DNA of 64,000 bases. Origin: Trabulsiella odontotermitis. GTDB lineage: Bacteria; Pseudomonadota; Gammaproteobacteria; Enterobacterales; Enterobacteriaceae. A program made the position numbers and the translations under genes. The notes under the pieces are model-generated. The model saw only the letters and a program-made list of their open reading frames with translations. It was not told where the DNA came from and did not search any database. The first letter of the stretch is position 1; the number at the start of each line of letters is the position of its first letter. The stretch spans positions 3,162,001 to 3,226,000 of the forward strand of contig NZ_CP125781.1 in NCBI RefSeq assembly GCF_030053895.1, written 5' to 3'. Positions 51,924 through 60,242 of this stretch are shown in pieces.

Positions 51924-52946
51924 ATGTCTGACTTGTCTCCCCGCGTGTGGCGGCTGCTCCAGCCGTTGTTCACGCTCGCCCTGACCCTGCTCGGTCTGCT
52001 GCTGGTGACGTTTGCCCTGTCGGCGCTGTCGCCGGTAGATCGCGTATTGCAAATCGTCGGCGATCACGCCAGCCAGTCCACGTACGATCAGGTGCGCCAC
52101 CAGCTAGGGCTCGATCAGCCGTTGCCGGTGCAGTTCTGGCACTACCTGGTGGATCTGGCGCATGGCGATCTCGGGACTGCCAGCGCCACCGGGCAACCGG
52201 TATTGCAGGATCTGCTGGCCGCGTTTCCGGCAACCCTGGAGCTGGCGACGCTGGCGCTGATCGTCGGTGCGGTGCTCGGCGTTATCGCCGGGGTGTTGTG
52301 CGCTCGCTTTGCTGGTTCGCCGTGGGATCTGGCGGTTCGCACCGTTACGCTGCTCGGCAACTCGGTGCCTATTTTCTGGCTCGGTCTGCTGATGCTGGCG
52401 TTGTTCTACGCGAAACTGCAATGGAGTGCCGGACCAGGGCGGCTGGATGATATTTACCAGTTTACGGTGGAACCAAAAACGGGCTTTGCGTTGATCGACA
52501 CCTGGCTGTCCGGTGATCGCGAAGCCTTTAAAAATGCCATCAGTCATCTGGTGCTGCCCGTGGTACTGCTGAGTTACTACTCCCTCGCCAGCATTACCCG
52601 CCTCACCCGTTCCGCCTGCCTGAGTGAAATGAACAAGGAGTATATCCTGCTGGCGCGCGCCAAAGGCGCTGGTGAGATGACCATTCTGCTGCGTCATGTA
52701 CTGCCCAATATTCGCGGTACGTTGCTGACGGTGATCGCACTGGCGTACACCAGCATGCTGGAGGGCGCGGTGCTCACCGAAACGGTTTTCTCCTGGCCGG
52801 GAATTGGTCGCTACCTGACCACCGCGCTGTTCGCCGGTGACACCACCGCCATCATGGGCGGCACACTACTTATCGGCGCCAGCTTCGTGCTGATTAACCA
52901 TCTCACCGATTTCCTGGTGCGACTGACCGACCCGAGGGTGCGCTAA
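51924..52946 (+). CDS. Peptide ABC permease, DppB-type
   Basis: The 340-residue inner-membrane permease has about six hydrophobic segments. LLLVTFALSALSPVDRVLQ at the N-terminus, RHQLGLDQPLPVQFWHYL and the conserved RHVLPNIRGTLLTVIALAYTSMLEGAVLTETVFSWPGIGRYL loop near the C-terminal end are typical of the DppB/NikB group. It forms the channel with the next gene product. It lies 75 bases after the binding-protein gene, with the REP element between, and overlaps the next gene by one base. Confidence 0.88.
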   Translation: MSDLSPRVWRLLQPLFTLALTLLGLLLVTFALSALSPVDRVLQIVGDHASQSTYDQVRHQLGLDQPLPVQFWHYLVDLAHGDLGTASATGQPVLQDLLAAFPATLELATLALIVGAVLGVIAGVLCARFAGSPWDLAVRTVTLLGNSVPIFWLGLLMLALFYAKLQWSAGPGRLDDIYQFTVEPKTGFALIDTWLSGDREAFKNAISHLVLPVVLLSYYSLASITRLTRSACLSEMNKEYILLARAKGAGEMTILLRHVLPNIRGTLLTVIALAYTSMLEGAVLTETVFSWPGIGRYLTTALFAGDTTAIMGGTLLIGASFVLINHLTDFLVRLTDPRVR

Positions 52947-53779
52947 TGCCAGTATCGCTGTTTTTCCTCCGCCTGCGCCGCTCGCCCGCCGCGCTGTGCG
53001 GCCTGACGCTGGCACTCTTGCTGCTGTTGATCGCGCTGTTTGCCCCATGGCTGTCGCCGCAGGATCCGAACTGGCAGGATGCCGCCGCGCGGCTGCAGGC
53101 CCCGAATGCGCAGCACTGGCTGGGCACCGACAGCTACGGGCGCGATCTGCTGTCGCGCCTGCTGTACGGCACCCGCCCGGCGCTCGGTCTGGTGGCGCTG
53201 GTGACGGTCATCACCCTGCCCGTCGGCCTGCTGGTCGGTATTCTGTCCGGCTATTACGGCGGCTGGCTGGAGCGTGTGCTGATGCGTTTTACCGATGTGG
53301 TAATGTCAATGCCACGTCTGATTCTGGCTTTTGCCTTTGTCGCCATGCTCGGCCCTGGTCTGGTCAATGGCGCGCTGGCGCTGGCATTAACCACCTGGCC
53401 TGCTTATGCCCGTCAGGCGCGCAGTGAAATTCAGCGCCTGCGCCACAGCGACTATCTCGCTGCTGCCGAAATGATGGGCATTCGAGGTCTGCGTTTATTA
53501 ACCGGTCATATTCTGCCGCTGTGCCTGCCATCCGCCATCGTGCGGCTGGCGCTGGATCTGGCGGGGATTATTCTTGCCGCCGCCGGTCTTGGTTTTCTCG
53601 GCCTCGGCGCACGTCCGCCGATGTCCGAATGGGGTGCGATGATTGCCGACGGCATGCAGGTGATTTTCGACCAGTGGTGGGTAGCCGCCATTCCGGGGGC
53701 GGCGATCCTGCTCGCCAGCCTCGCCTTTAACCTGCTGGGCGATGGCCTGCGTGACGTTCTGGAGCCGCAACATGACTGA
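52946..53779 (+). CDS. Peptide ABC permease, DppC-type
   Basis: The 277-residue permease carries the DppC/OppC signature LGTDSYGRDLLSRLLYGTRPALGLV near residues 58-79 and the EAA-type loop HILPLCLPSAIVRLALDLAGIILAAAGLGFLGLG near the C-terminus. About six membrane segments are seen. Its start (TAATG) shares one base with the upstream stop, and its stop overlaps the first ATPase gene by eight bases, indicating coupled translation. Confidence 0.88.
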   Translation: MPVSLFFLRLRRSPAALCGLTLALLLLLIALFAPWLSPQDPNWQDAAARLQAPNAQHWLGTDSYGRDLLSRLLYGTRPALGLVALVTVITLPVGLLVGILSGYYGGWLERVLMRFTDVVMSMPRLILAFAFVAMLGPGLVNGALALALTTWPAYARQARSEIQRLRHSDYLAAAEMMGIRGLRLLTGHILPLCLPSAIVRLALDLAGIILAAAGLGFLGLGARPPMSEWGAMIADGMQVIFDQWWVAAIPGAAILLASLAFNLLGDGLRDVLEPQHD

Positions 53780-54608
53780 TTCCCGCCTCTGCGTACAAAA
53801 CCTGAATATCGACTACCCCGGTGCCCGGGTGGTGAACAATCTCAGCTTTACGCTCGGTACCGAGCGGCTGGCGCTGGTAGGCGAATCCGGCTCCGGCAAA
53901 TCCATGACTGCCCGCGCGCTGATGGGGCTGGTGCGCAGACCCGGCGTTGTCAGCGCTGACACACTCAATGTGCTCGGTCATGATCTCCTCGCCCTGCGCC
54001 CCAGCGGCTGGCAGCAGTTGCGCGGCAACGGTAACGCCATGGTGTTGCAGGATCCGCGTTACGCCCTGAATCCGGTGAAAACCGTCCATGCGCAAATCAG
54101 CGAAGCTCTGACGCTGCACCAGCGACTGAACCGCGCGCAACGTGAGGAAAAAATTCAACAGGCCGTTGCCGCCGTCGGGCTTGAGCCGCGCGTGCTGAAG
54201 CGCTATCCCGGCGAGCTTTCCGGCGGTATGGGTCAGCGGGTGATGATTGCCATCGCGCTGGTCAATGATCCGCAGGTACTGATCGCTGACGAACCCACCT
54301 CCGCCCTCGACGCCCGCCTGCGTAATCAAATTCTTGAGTTGCTGGTGGCGCAGTGTGAACAGCGAAATATGGCGATGCTGCTGATAAGCCACGACCTGCC
54401 GCTGGTGGCGGCGCACTGCCATCGCGTGCTGGTGATGTATCAGGGGGAAAAGGTGGATGAAATGGCCGCCCCACAACTGCCGCATGCCACGCATCCTTAC
54501 ACGCGCACATTGTGGACCTGCCGTCCGAACGCCAGCACCTGGGGCACGATGCTGCCGACGCTTGACCGCAGCCTGAATTTTACGGAGCAGTCGCATGAGC
54601 ATCGTTAA
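53772..54608 (+). CDS. Peptide ABC ATPase, DppD-type, short form
   Basis: The 278-residue ATPase has Walker A GESGSGKSM (about residue 38), Q-loop LQDPR, signature LSGGMGQRV, Walker B VLIADEPTSALD and switch His in LLISHDL. The DppD-type C-terminal region with the iron-sulfur/peptide-transport cysteine tail is truncated compared with DppD (327). The start at 53772 overlaps the permease stop; the frame runs ten codons further upstream. The next ATPase overlaps it by 14 bases. Confidence 0.87.
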   Translation: MTDSRLCVQNLNIDYPGARVVNNLSFTLGTERLALVGESGSGKSMTARALMGLVRRPGVVSADTLNVLGHDLLALRPSGWQQLRGNGNAMVLQDPRYALNPVKTVHAQISEALTLHQRLNRAQREEKIQQAVAAVGLEPRVLKRYPGELSGGMGQRVMIAIALVNDPQVLIADEPTSALDARLRNQILELLVAQCEQRNMAMLLISHDLPLVAAHCHRVLVMYQGEKVDEMAAPQLPHATHPYTRTLWTCRPNASTWGTMLPTLDRSLNFTEQSHEHR

Positions 54609-55299
54609 CGTTGACGCACTACAAGTACGCTTTGCCGATAAAATCGCCGTGCACGATGCCGCGTTCCACGTCGAAGCAGGCGAAACCTTTAGTCTTATCG
54701 GCGAATCCGGTTGCGGTAAATCCACCCTGCTGCGCGTGCTGGCCGGACTGCAACGGGAATGGCAGGGGCAGGTATCACTGTTTGATGTGCCCATCCGCCC
54801 CGGTGCCCGCTTTCAGGGCGAGCTGCGGCGCAACGTGCAGATGGTGTTTCAGGATCCTTACGCCTCGCTGCATCCCAACCATACGTTGTACCGCACACTG
54901 GCAGAGCCGCTAAAGATTCACGGCGAAACCGACATCAACACCCGCGTCACGACGGCCTTAACCGACGTCGGGTTGCCTGCCGACGCCGTGTTGCGTTACC
55001 CGCATCAACTTTCCGGCGGTCAGCGCCAGCGCGTGGCGATTGCCCGCGCCCTGCTGCTGCGACCCAAATTACTCTTGCTGGATGAACCCACCTCAGCACT
55101 GGATATGTCGGTGCAGGCGGAAATCCTCAACCTGTTGAATCGTCTGAAGGCGCAGCACGGGATGACCTACCTGCTGGTCAGCCACGATGCGGATGTGATT
55201 GCGCACATGTCCGATCGTGCCGCGTTTATGGCTGACGGCGCTATCCAGCGCTTTTTCGATCGTCATGCGCTGACGCGGGGTGAGCACCGGATGGGGTAA
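54595..55299 (+). CDS. Peptide ABC ATPase, DppF-type, short form
   Basis: The 234-residue ATPase has Walker A GESGCGKST (about 38), Q-loop VFQDPYASLHPN, signature LSGGQRQRV, Walker B LLLDEPTSALD and switch His in LLVSHDAD. It ends soon after the core domain, lacking the about 80-residue C-terminal extension of DppF/OppF (334). With the DppD-type partner it energises the permeases. Both ATPases being short suggests a subfamily with minimal subunits. It ends the operon; ybdK starts 48 bases later. Confidence 0.87.
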   Translation: MSIVNVDALQVRFADKIAVHDAAFHVEAGETFSLIGESGCGKSTLLRVLAGLQREWQGQVSLFDVPIRPGARFQGELRRNVQMVFQDPYASLHPNHTLYRTLAEPLKIHGETDINTRVTTALTDVGLPADAVLRYPHQLSGGQRQRVAIARALLLRPKLLLLDEPTSALDMSVQAEILNLLNRLKAQHGMTYLLVSHDADVIAHMSDRAAFMADGAIQRFFDRHALTRGEHRMG

Positions 55300-55347
55300 C
55301 GGCGGCATTCTTTCCTATACTGACAAGAAAATGTCAGGGAGCCTGCT

Positions 55348-56469
55348 ATGCCTTTATCCGATTTTCACGTCTCCGATCCTTTCACGCTGGGCATTGAACT
55401 GGAACTGCAGGTGGTGACGCCACCGGGCTACGATCTCAGTCAGGACTCGGCCACGCTCATCGATGCCGCAAAAGCGGACGTTAAAGCGGGCGAAGTAAAA
55501 CACGACATCACCGAGAGCATGCTGGAGATCGCCACCGGTGTCTGTCAGGACATTCATCAGGCCAGCGCACAGTTTTCGGCCATCCAGCAAATTCTGCTGC
55601 GGGCCGCTGAAACCCATCATCTGCAAATTTGCGGCGGCGGCGCGCACCCGTTTCAGTCGTGGCAGCGTCAGGAGGTGTGCCAGAATCCGCGCTACCAGCG
55701 TACACTGGAGCATTTTGGCTATCTGGTGCGTCAGGCTACGGTATTCGGTCAGCATGTGCACATCGGCTGTCAGAGCGGCGATGACGCTATTTATCTGCTG
55801 CATGGTCTGTCGCGCTTTGTGCCGCATTTCGTCGCTATCAACGCCTCTTCACCCTGGCAACAGGGCAGCGATACGCAATTTGCTTCCTCGCGGCTGAACG
55901 TCTTTTCAGCCTTCCCGGATATGGGTGCCATGCCGTGGGTCAGCAACTGGCAACAGTTTGAAGGGCTTTTCCGCCGCCTGAGCTACACCAGCATGATCGA
56001 CGGCATTAAGGATCTGCACTGGGACATTCGCCCCAGCCCCAATTTCGGCACGGTAGAGGTGCGGGTGATGGATACGCCGCTGACGCTGTCGCAGTCGGTG
56101 AACATGGCGGGGCTCATTCAGAGTGTTTCGTACTGGCTGCTGGCAGAGCGCCCGTTTAAGCATCAGGAACAGGATTATCTGTTGTACAAATTCAACCGTT
56201 TTCAGGCCTGTCGCTACGGCCTGCAAGGGCTGATTACCGACGTGCATACTGGCGAGCAGCAGACCATCGGCGACGACATCGCCCGCCTGCTGGACAAAAT
56301 TGCCCCCTATGCCGATAAACTCGGCGCCAGTAGCGCGCTGGAAGAGATAGCCCTGCAGGTGAAACAGGGGAAAGGCGAAGCACAGGCGATGCGTCAGTTT
56401 ATTGCCGATGGCGGATCGCTGATCCAGCTGGTGCAAAAACACTGTGAAATCTGGGCGACAAGCGAGTAA
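55348..56469 (+). CDS. ybdK: Carboxylate-amine ligase YbdK
   Basis: The 373-residue protein belongs to the YbdK/GCS2 family, which has the glutamate-cysteine ligase fold; E. coli YbdK has weak glutamate-cysteine ligase activity in vitro and its true substrate is unknown. DPFTLGIELELQVV at the N-terminus and TVFGQHVHIGCQSGDDAIYLLHGLSRFVPHFVAINASSP in the middle are family blocks that hold metal and substrate ligands. Length is as in E. coli. CAGGGAG precedes the ATG. It marks the return to the E. coli-like backbone after the inserted 22 kb. Confidence 0.92.
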   Translation: MPLSDFHVSDPFTLGIELELQVVTPPGYDLSQDSATLIDAAKADVKAGEVKHDITESMLEIATGVCQDIHQASAQFSAIQQILLRAAETHHLQICGGGAHPFQSWQRQEVCQNPRYQRTLEHFGYLVRQATVFGQHVHIGCQSGDDAIYLLHGLSRFVPHFVAINASSPWQQGSDTQFASSRLNVFSAFPDMGAMPWVSNWQQFEGLFRRLSYTSMIDGIKDLHWDIRPSPNFGTVEVRVMDTPLTLSQSVNMAGLIQSVSYWLLAERPFKHQEQDYLLYKFNRFQACRYGLQGLITDVHTGEQQTIGDDIARLLDKIAPYADKLGASSALEEIALQVKQGKGEAQAMRQFIADGGSLIQLVQKHCEIWATSE

Positions 56470-56537
56470 GCGCACTTTTTTTGGCGAATGGTGAAAATTA
56501 CCGGACAATGGCTTTTTTAACTGATGATTAACACGTC

Positions 56538-56789
56538 ATGAAACATCCGCTGGAATCGCTGATGGCGGCTGCCGGTATTTTACTGCTGGCTCTGCTCTCT
56601 TGCTTACTGCTGCCCGCCCCGTCACTGGGGCTGACGCTGGCGCACTCGCTGATGGAGACTTTCCATTTTACGGATCTCAATCAGCTTTATACGATACTGT
56701 TCTGCCTGTGGTTTTTACTGCTGGGCGCAATTGAATATGGCGTGATCCGCTTCGTCTGGCGCCGCTGGTTTTCCCTCGCCGAACGCTAA
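56538..56789 (+). CDS. ybdJ: Small inner-membrane protein YbdJ
   Basis: The 83-residue protein has two hydrophobic segments (about residues 8-27 and 45-68) and matches E. coli YbdJ (DUF1158 family) in length and position. Function is unknown. It follows ybdK by 68 bases on the same strand. Its stop lies only four bases from the terminator stem that serves ramA on the other strand. Confidence 0.88.
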   Translation: MKHPLESLMAAAGILLLALLSCLLLPAPSLGLTLAHSLMETFHFTDLNQLYTILFCLWFLLLGAIEYGVIRFVWRRWFSLAER

Positions 56790-56813
56790 AAAAAGCCCCG
56801 GCGAACCGGGGCT
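56788..56813 (-). terminator. Terminator between ybdJ and ramA
   Basis: AGCCCCGG and CCGGGGCT form a perfect 8-bp stem with a CGAA/TTCG tetraloop; on the minus strand it is followed by a run of Ts. It ends the romA-ramA transcript and may also stop ybdJ. Confidence 0.85.
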
Positions 56814-56830
56814 TGTGCAGGTGAATAGCG

Positions 56831-57172
56831 TTAGAGCACCTGGGTGTGATTCTGTTTACGCCAGGCGCCTGGCGGCTGTTTAAACGTGCGGGTAAAGATG
56901 CGGGTGAATGTCTGTTGTGAATCAAAACCATACTTCAGACAGATATCGTAGACCCGTTGATCGGTATCCCGCAGGTCACGCGCCGCCAGTAGCAGTTTGC
57001 GATCGCGAATATAGCGTCCCAGACTCTTCCCTGTGTACTGCAAAAACAGTCGCTGAAGATGCCATTTGGAGTATCCCGCATGGCGTGCGATGTCATCAAT
57101 ACGCAACGGTTGATGCAGATTGTCATCGATCCACTCGACAATAGTCTCGATAACCTGAGCGGAAATCGTCAT
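56831..57172 (-). CDS. ramA: Multidrug-resistance activator RamA
   Basis: The 113-residue AraC/XylS-family activator consists almost only of the double helix-turn-helix DNA-binding domain (RIDDIARHAGYSKWHLQRLFLQYTG and VYDICLKYGFDSQQTFTRIFTRTF). It is a MarA/SoxS homologue that raises acrAB/tolC expression and lowers porin. The start at 57172 gives the known length; GGGAGG lies almost directly before the ATG. The frame is open 24 codons upstream. It lies 31 bases after romA on the same strand and is controlled in relatives by RamR. Confidence 0.95.
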   Translation of the reverse strand: MTISAQVIETIVEWIDDNLHQPLRIDDIARHAGYSKWHLQRLFLQYTGKSLGRYIRDRKLLLAARDLRDTDQRVYDICLKYGFDSQQTFTRIFTRTFKQPPGAWRKQNHTQVL

Positions 57173-57203
57173 ACCTCCCTCCCCTCTTTTTACGGCGCTG
57201 GGG

Positions 57204-58304
57204 TTATTCCCACCAGGCTCTGAATTGTTGGCTGCGATCGTCAACGCGCACCGGCTCGCCGAGCACGGGCGTCAACAGGCGATAGCCTTTGTCGCGGCTG
57301 GCAAGCGCCAGCTGTTTGTACGGGTCGTCCCAGGTATGTTTTGCCAGCACAAACCGCCCGGCATGACCTGGCAGTACCGCCTGCGCGTTGAGATCAACCG
57401 CGGCCTGCGCGGTCTCTTCCGGCATCATATGGATGTATTTCCAGTCCTGGTCATACTGACCGTTCTCCATGATGGCCAAATCAACGGTGCCAAACTGCTC
57501 GCCAATGGCTTTGAAATGCGGGCCATAGCCGCTGTCACCGCTGTAGTAAATCTTGTGTTGCGGGGTCACAAACATGAAGCTGCCCCACAGAGTCTGGTTG
57601 CGCTTCAGTCCGCGCCCGGAGAAATGCCGCGCGGGCAGGACGTGCACAGTCAGATCATCGGTGACGCTGAACTGCTGCTGCCAGTCCGCCTCGGTGATCT
57701 TCTGGCTGTCCATCCCCCAGTACAGCAGGTGCGAGCCCACGCCCAGCGGGGTGATCACGCGACGAACCTTCGGCATCAGCGCGGTCATCGTCGCATGATC
57801 GAGATGATCGTAATGGTCATGGGAGATAATCAGCAGGTCTATTTCCGGCATCGCTTCCGCCTTCCACGGATAGTCGCCAGCAAACGCTTTGTTAAGGAAT
57901 CTGAACGGCGCCGCGTAGTTGCTGAAAACCGGATCAATCAGGATACGCTGCCCCGCCAGTTGCAAATACCAGGACGAGTGCCCGAGCCAGATCATCACTT
58001 CCAGCTCACGCGGCAGGCTGGCGAGATCGGTTTTCACCAGCGGCAGCGGCTGCGACGGACGTGCATTCTCCCGCTTTGTGGTCAGAAACCCCCACCACGC
58101 TGCCAGCATGTTTTTTTCGCCGGTATAGCCCGGCGTCGGAAGCTGGTTATGAAACTGCCCTTCCCGATAGTTGGGCGAGCTTTCTACCGTCGTCAGCTGC
58201 GCGCCCTGTGGCGCCTGCCCAAAACCGGCATTCAGTACAAACGGCAAACTGGCTGCTGAAGCAATTATCATGAGTACAACCACGCTGAAAATGAGTCGTT
58301 TCAT
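57204..58304 (-). CDS. romA: RomA, metallo-beta-lactamase-fold protein
   Basis: The 366-residue protein begins with a hydrophobic signal/anchor (residues 1-25) and has a UlaG/NAPE-PLD-like metallo-hydrolase domain with metal motif SHDHYDH at residues 161-167 and later ligands in VHVLPARHFSGRG, YSGDSGYGPHF and PGHAGRF. romA was first described in Enterobacter as a multidrug-resistance gene; its substrate is unknown and the resistance is largely attributed to ramA. It is upstream of ramA in one transcript and divergent from ramR, with a RamR operator between. Confidence 0.9.
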   Translation of the reverse strand: MKRLIFSVVVLMIIASAASLPFVLNAGFGQAPQGAQLTTVESSPNYREGQFHNQLPTPGYTGEKNMLAAWWGFLTTKRENARPSQPLPLVKTDLASLPRELEVMIWLGHSSWYLQLAGQRILIDPVFSNYAAPFRFLNKAFAGDYPWKAEAMPEIDLLIISHDHYDHLDHATMTALMPKVRRVITPLGVGSHLLYWGMDSQKITEADWQQQFSVTDDLTVHVLPARHFSGRGLKRNQTLWGSFMFVTPQHKIYYSGDSGYGPHFKAIGEQFGTVDLAIMENGQYDQDWKYIHMMPEETAQAAVDLNAQAVLPGHAGRFVLAKHTWDDPYKQLALASRDKGYRLLTPVLGEPVRVDDRSQQFRAWWE

Positions 58305-58362
58305 ATCCCGACCAGGAAGATCCGTTCTGATCCGTCAGAAGGCGAGTGTATTAGACTTGATT

Positions 58363-58382
58363 ATGAGTGAGTAAGCACTCAT
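58363..58382. promoter_or_regulatory. RamR operator between romA and ramR
   Basis: ATGAGTG-N6-CACTCAT is a perfect inverted repeat of the form known for RamR in Salmonella. It lies 58 bases upstream of the romA start and 115 before ramR. RamR bound here would repress romA-ramA. Confidence 0.85.
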
Positions 58383-58497
58383 TATAGGAATGAATAGAAA
58401 GTCGTCAAGACGATTTTCAAATTTTGACATTCACCGTTGAAGTGCTGCATCACGCATGTTTCAATCGTGTTTTTCGCCGTCAGAGAGGTAAAGTGTA

Positions 58498-59079
58498 GTG
58501 GCTCGTCCAAAGAGTGAGGATAAAAAACAAGCGTTACTGGAAGCCGCCGCGGCTGCCTTCGCGCAGTCAGGGTATGCGGCATCAACGGCAGCCATTGCCC
58601 GCAGTGCCGGGGTTGCCGAAGGGACGCTGTTTCGCTACTTCGCCACCAAAGACGATCTGCTCAATGCCCTTTATCTGCATATCAAGACCTCGCTTATCTC
58701 GTCCATCATCTCCGGGCTCGATCCCGATGCCACCACGCCGAAAGCGCATACGCGCGATATCTGGAACAGCTATATCGACTGGGGCATTCGCAATCCCGTC
58801 TGTCACAAAGCGATTCGTCGCATCGCGCTGAGCGAAAAAATATCCGAAGAGACCAAATTACAGGTAAGTGAAATGTTCCCTGAACTGCACCAGTTGTGCG
58901 AACGGTCGATGCGGAAAATCTTTCTTACCGCCGAGTATCAGGATTTTGGCGACGCCCTCTTCCTGGCGCTGGCGGAAACCACCATTGAATTTGCGGGTCA
59001 TGAACCGCAACGCGCGCAGGAGCTGATCGCCCTTGGTTTTGAAACCATGTGGCTGGCGCTGGCAGAGGAAACCGCCTGA
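58498..59079 (+). CDS. ramR: TetR-family repressor RamR
   Basis: The 193-residue protein starts MARPKSEDKKQALLEAA and has the TetR helix-turn-helix (STAAIARSAGVAEGTLFRYFATKDDLLNALY, residues about 28-58) and a C-terminal ligand domain. It matches Salmonella RamR (193 residues), which binds drugs and bile acids and represses ramA; loss-of-function mutations cause multidrug resistance. No disruption is seen here. The start is a GTG, preceded by GAGG. The stop overlaps the ybdF start by one base. Confidence 0.95.
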   Translation: MARPKSEDKKQALLEAAAAAFAQSGYAASTAAIARSAGVAEGTLFRYFATKDDLLNALYLHIKTSLISSIISGLDPDATTPKAHTRDIWNSYIDWGIRNPVCHKAIRRIALSEKISEETKLQVSEMFPELHQLCERSMRKIFLTAEYQDFGDALFLALAETTIEFAGHEPQRAQELIALGFETMWLALAEETA

Positions 59080-59447
59080 TGAATGAAAAATTGCTGCACG
59101 CCAGCGCGCACCGTATCGCGCTGGAACTCCCCTTTACCGGGCAGTGCTGGCCGTTCGGCCCGGATTGTGACGTGTTTAAGGTTGGCGACCGGATGTTTAT
59201 GCTGACCATGACGGTACGCGGCCGCGCGCTGGTCAATCTGAAAGCGGATCCGCAGAAGGCATTGCTGCATCAGGAAATTTACCGCAGCATCGAGCCGGGC
59301 TATCACATGAATAAAAAGCACTGGATCACCGTCGTTCCCGGCGACGACATCAGTTATGACCTGCTCGTGGAGTTGATCGCCGATTCCTGGAATCTGGTGG
59401 TTGATAAGCTGCCGAAACGGGATCAAAAACGACTGCGTCCTGTCTGA
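59079..59447 (+). CDS. ybdF: YbdF, MmcQ/YjbR-like DNA-binding protein
   Basis: The 122-residue protein belongs to the MmcQ/YjbR family with the CyaY-like fold: WPFGPDCDVFKVGDRMFMLTMTVRG near residues 24-48, LKADPQKALL and MNKKHWITV near 75-83 are conserved. It matches E. coli YbdF. Function is unknown; family members have been suggested to bind DNA. The start ATG shares one base with the ramR stop (TGATG), so it is likely coupled to ramR. Confidence 0.88.
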   Translation: MNEKLLHASAHRIALELPFTGQCWPFGPDCDVFKVGDRMFMLTMTVRGRALVNLKADPQKALLHQEIYRSIEPGYHMNKKHWITVVPGDDISYDLLVELIADSWNLVVDKLPKRDQKRLRPV

Positions 59448-59462
59448 GACTTAGTCTGCCGC

Positions 59463-59487
59463 GATAAGGGCATTTTTAACCCTTATC
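59463..59487 (+). terminator. Hairpin between ybdF and nfsB
   Basis: GATAAGGG and CCCTTATC form a perfect 8-bp stem with a nine-base T-rich loop. It may terminate ramR-ybdF, but no T run follows. Confidence 0.45.
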
Positions 59488-59541
59488 AACGCCCCGGCTT
59501 CACGGTAATCTGCTCCCAGCAAACATCACTGAGGAGTATGT

Positions 59542-60195
59542 ATGGATATCGTGTCTGTCGCCCTGAAGCGCCACTCCACCAAGGCCTTCGATCCCGCTAA
59601 AAAACTGACCGCTGAGCAGGCTGAAAAACTAAAAACCCTGCTGCAGTACAGCCCGTCCAGTACCAACTCGCAACCGTGGCACTTTATCCTTGCCAGCAGC
59701 GCCGAAGGCAAAGCGCGTGTCGCCAAAGCCGCGACCGGCAATTATGTCTTCAACGAACGTAAAATCCTCGACGCCTCGCACGTTGTGGTTTTCTGCGCGA
59801 AAACAGCGCTGGACGATGACTGGCTGCAAAAAGTGGTGGATCAGGAAGACCTGGACGGCCGTTTTGCCACCCCGGAAGCGAAAGCGGGCAACCAGAAAGG
59901 CCGCCGCTTCTTTGCCGATATGCACCGCGTTGATCTGAAAGACGACGCACACTGGATGGCGAAACAGGTTTACCTCAATGTCGGTAATTTCCTGCTCGGC
60001 GTTGCGGCGCTGGGTCTCGACGCCGTACCGGTAGAAGGTTTTGACGCCGCCATTATGGACGAAGAATTCGGTCTGAAAGCGAAAGGCTTTACCAGCGTGG
60101 TGGTGGTGCCGGTCGGCCATCACAGCGCAGAAGACTTCAACGCCGTCCTGCCGAAATCCCGCCTGCCGCTCAGCACCACGCTGACGGAAGTTTAA
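59542..60195 (+). CDS. nfsB: Oxygen-insensitive NAD(P)H nitroreductase NfsB
   Basis: The 217-residue FMN-dependent nitroreductase matches E. coli NfsB in length and sequence (MDIVSVALKRHSTKAFD N-terminus, PSSTNSQPWHFI near 40-51, FTSVVVVPVGHHS near the C-terminus). It reduces nitroaromatics and quinones in the cytoplasm; mutations cause nitrofuran resistance. The frame is intact. GAGGAG precedes the ATG. It is convergent with pheP. Confidence 0.96.
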   Translation: MDIVSVALKRHSTKAFDPAKKLTAEQAEKLKTLLQYSPSSTNSQPWHFILASSAEGKARVAKAATGNYVFNERKILDASHVVVFCAKTALDDDWLQKVVDQEDLDGRFATPEAKAGNQKGRRFFADMHRVDLKDDAHWMAKQVYLNVGNFLLGVAALGLDAVPVEGFDAAIMDEEFGLKAKGFTSVVVVPVGHHSAEDFNAVLPKSRLPLSTTLTEV

Positions 60196-60204
60196 GCCAA
60201 TAAA

Positions 60205-60231
60205 GGGAACCTAATATCACGTCAGGTTCCC
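60205..60231. terminator. Bidirectional terminator between nfsB and pheP
   Basis: GGGAACCT and AGGTTCCC form an 8-bp stem with an 11-base loop in the 47-base gap between convergent stops. Confidence 0.6.
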
Positions 60232-60242
60232 TCCTTTCCCCG

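Noticed and set aside
57173..57244. N-terminal extension of RamA by 24 residues
   Set aside because: It overlaps the end of romA and would exceed the usual RamA length of 113 residues.
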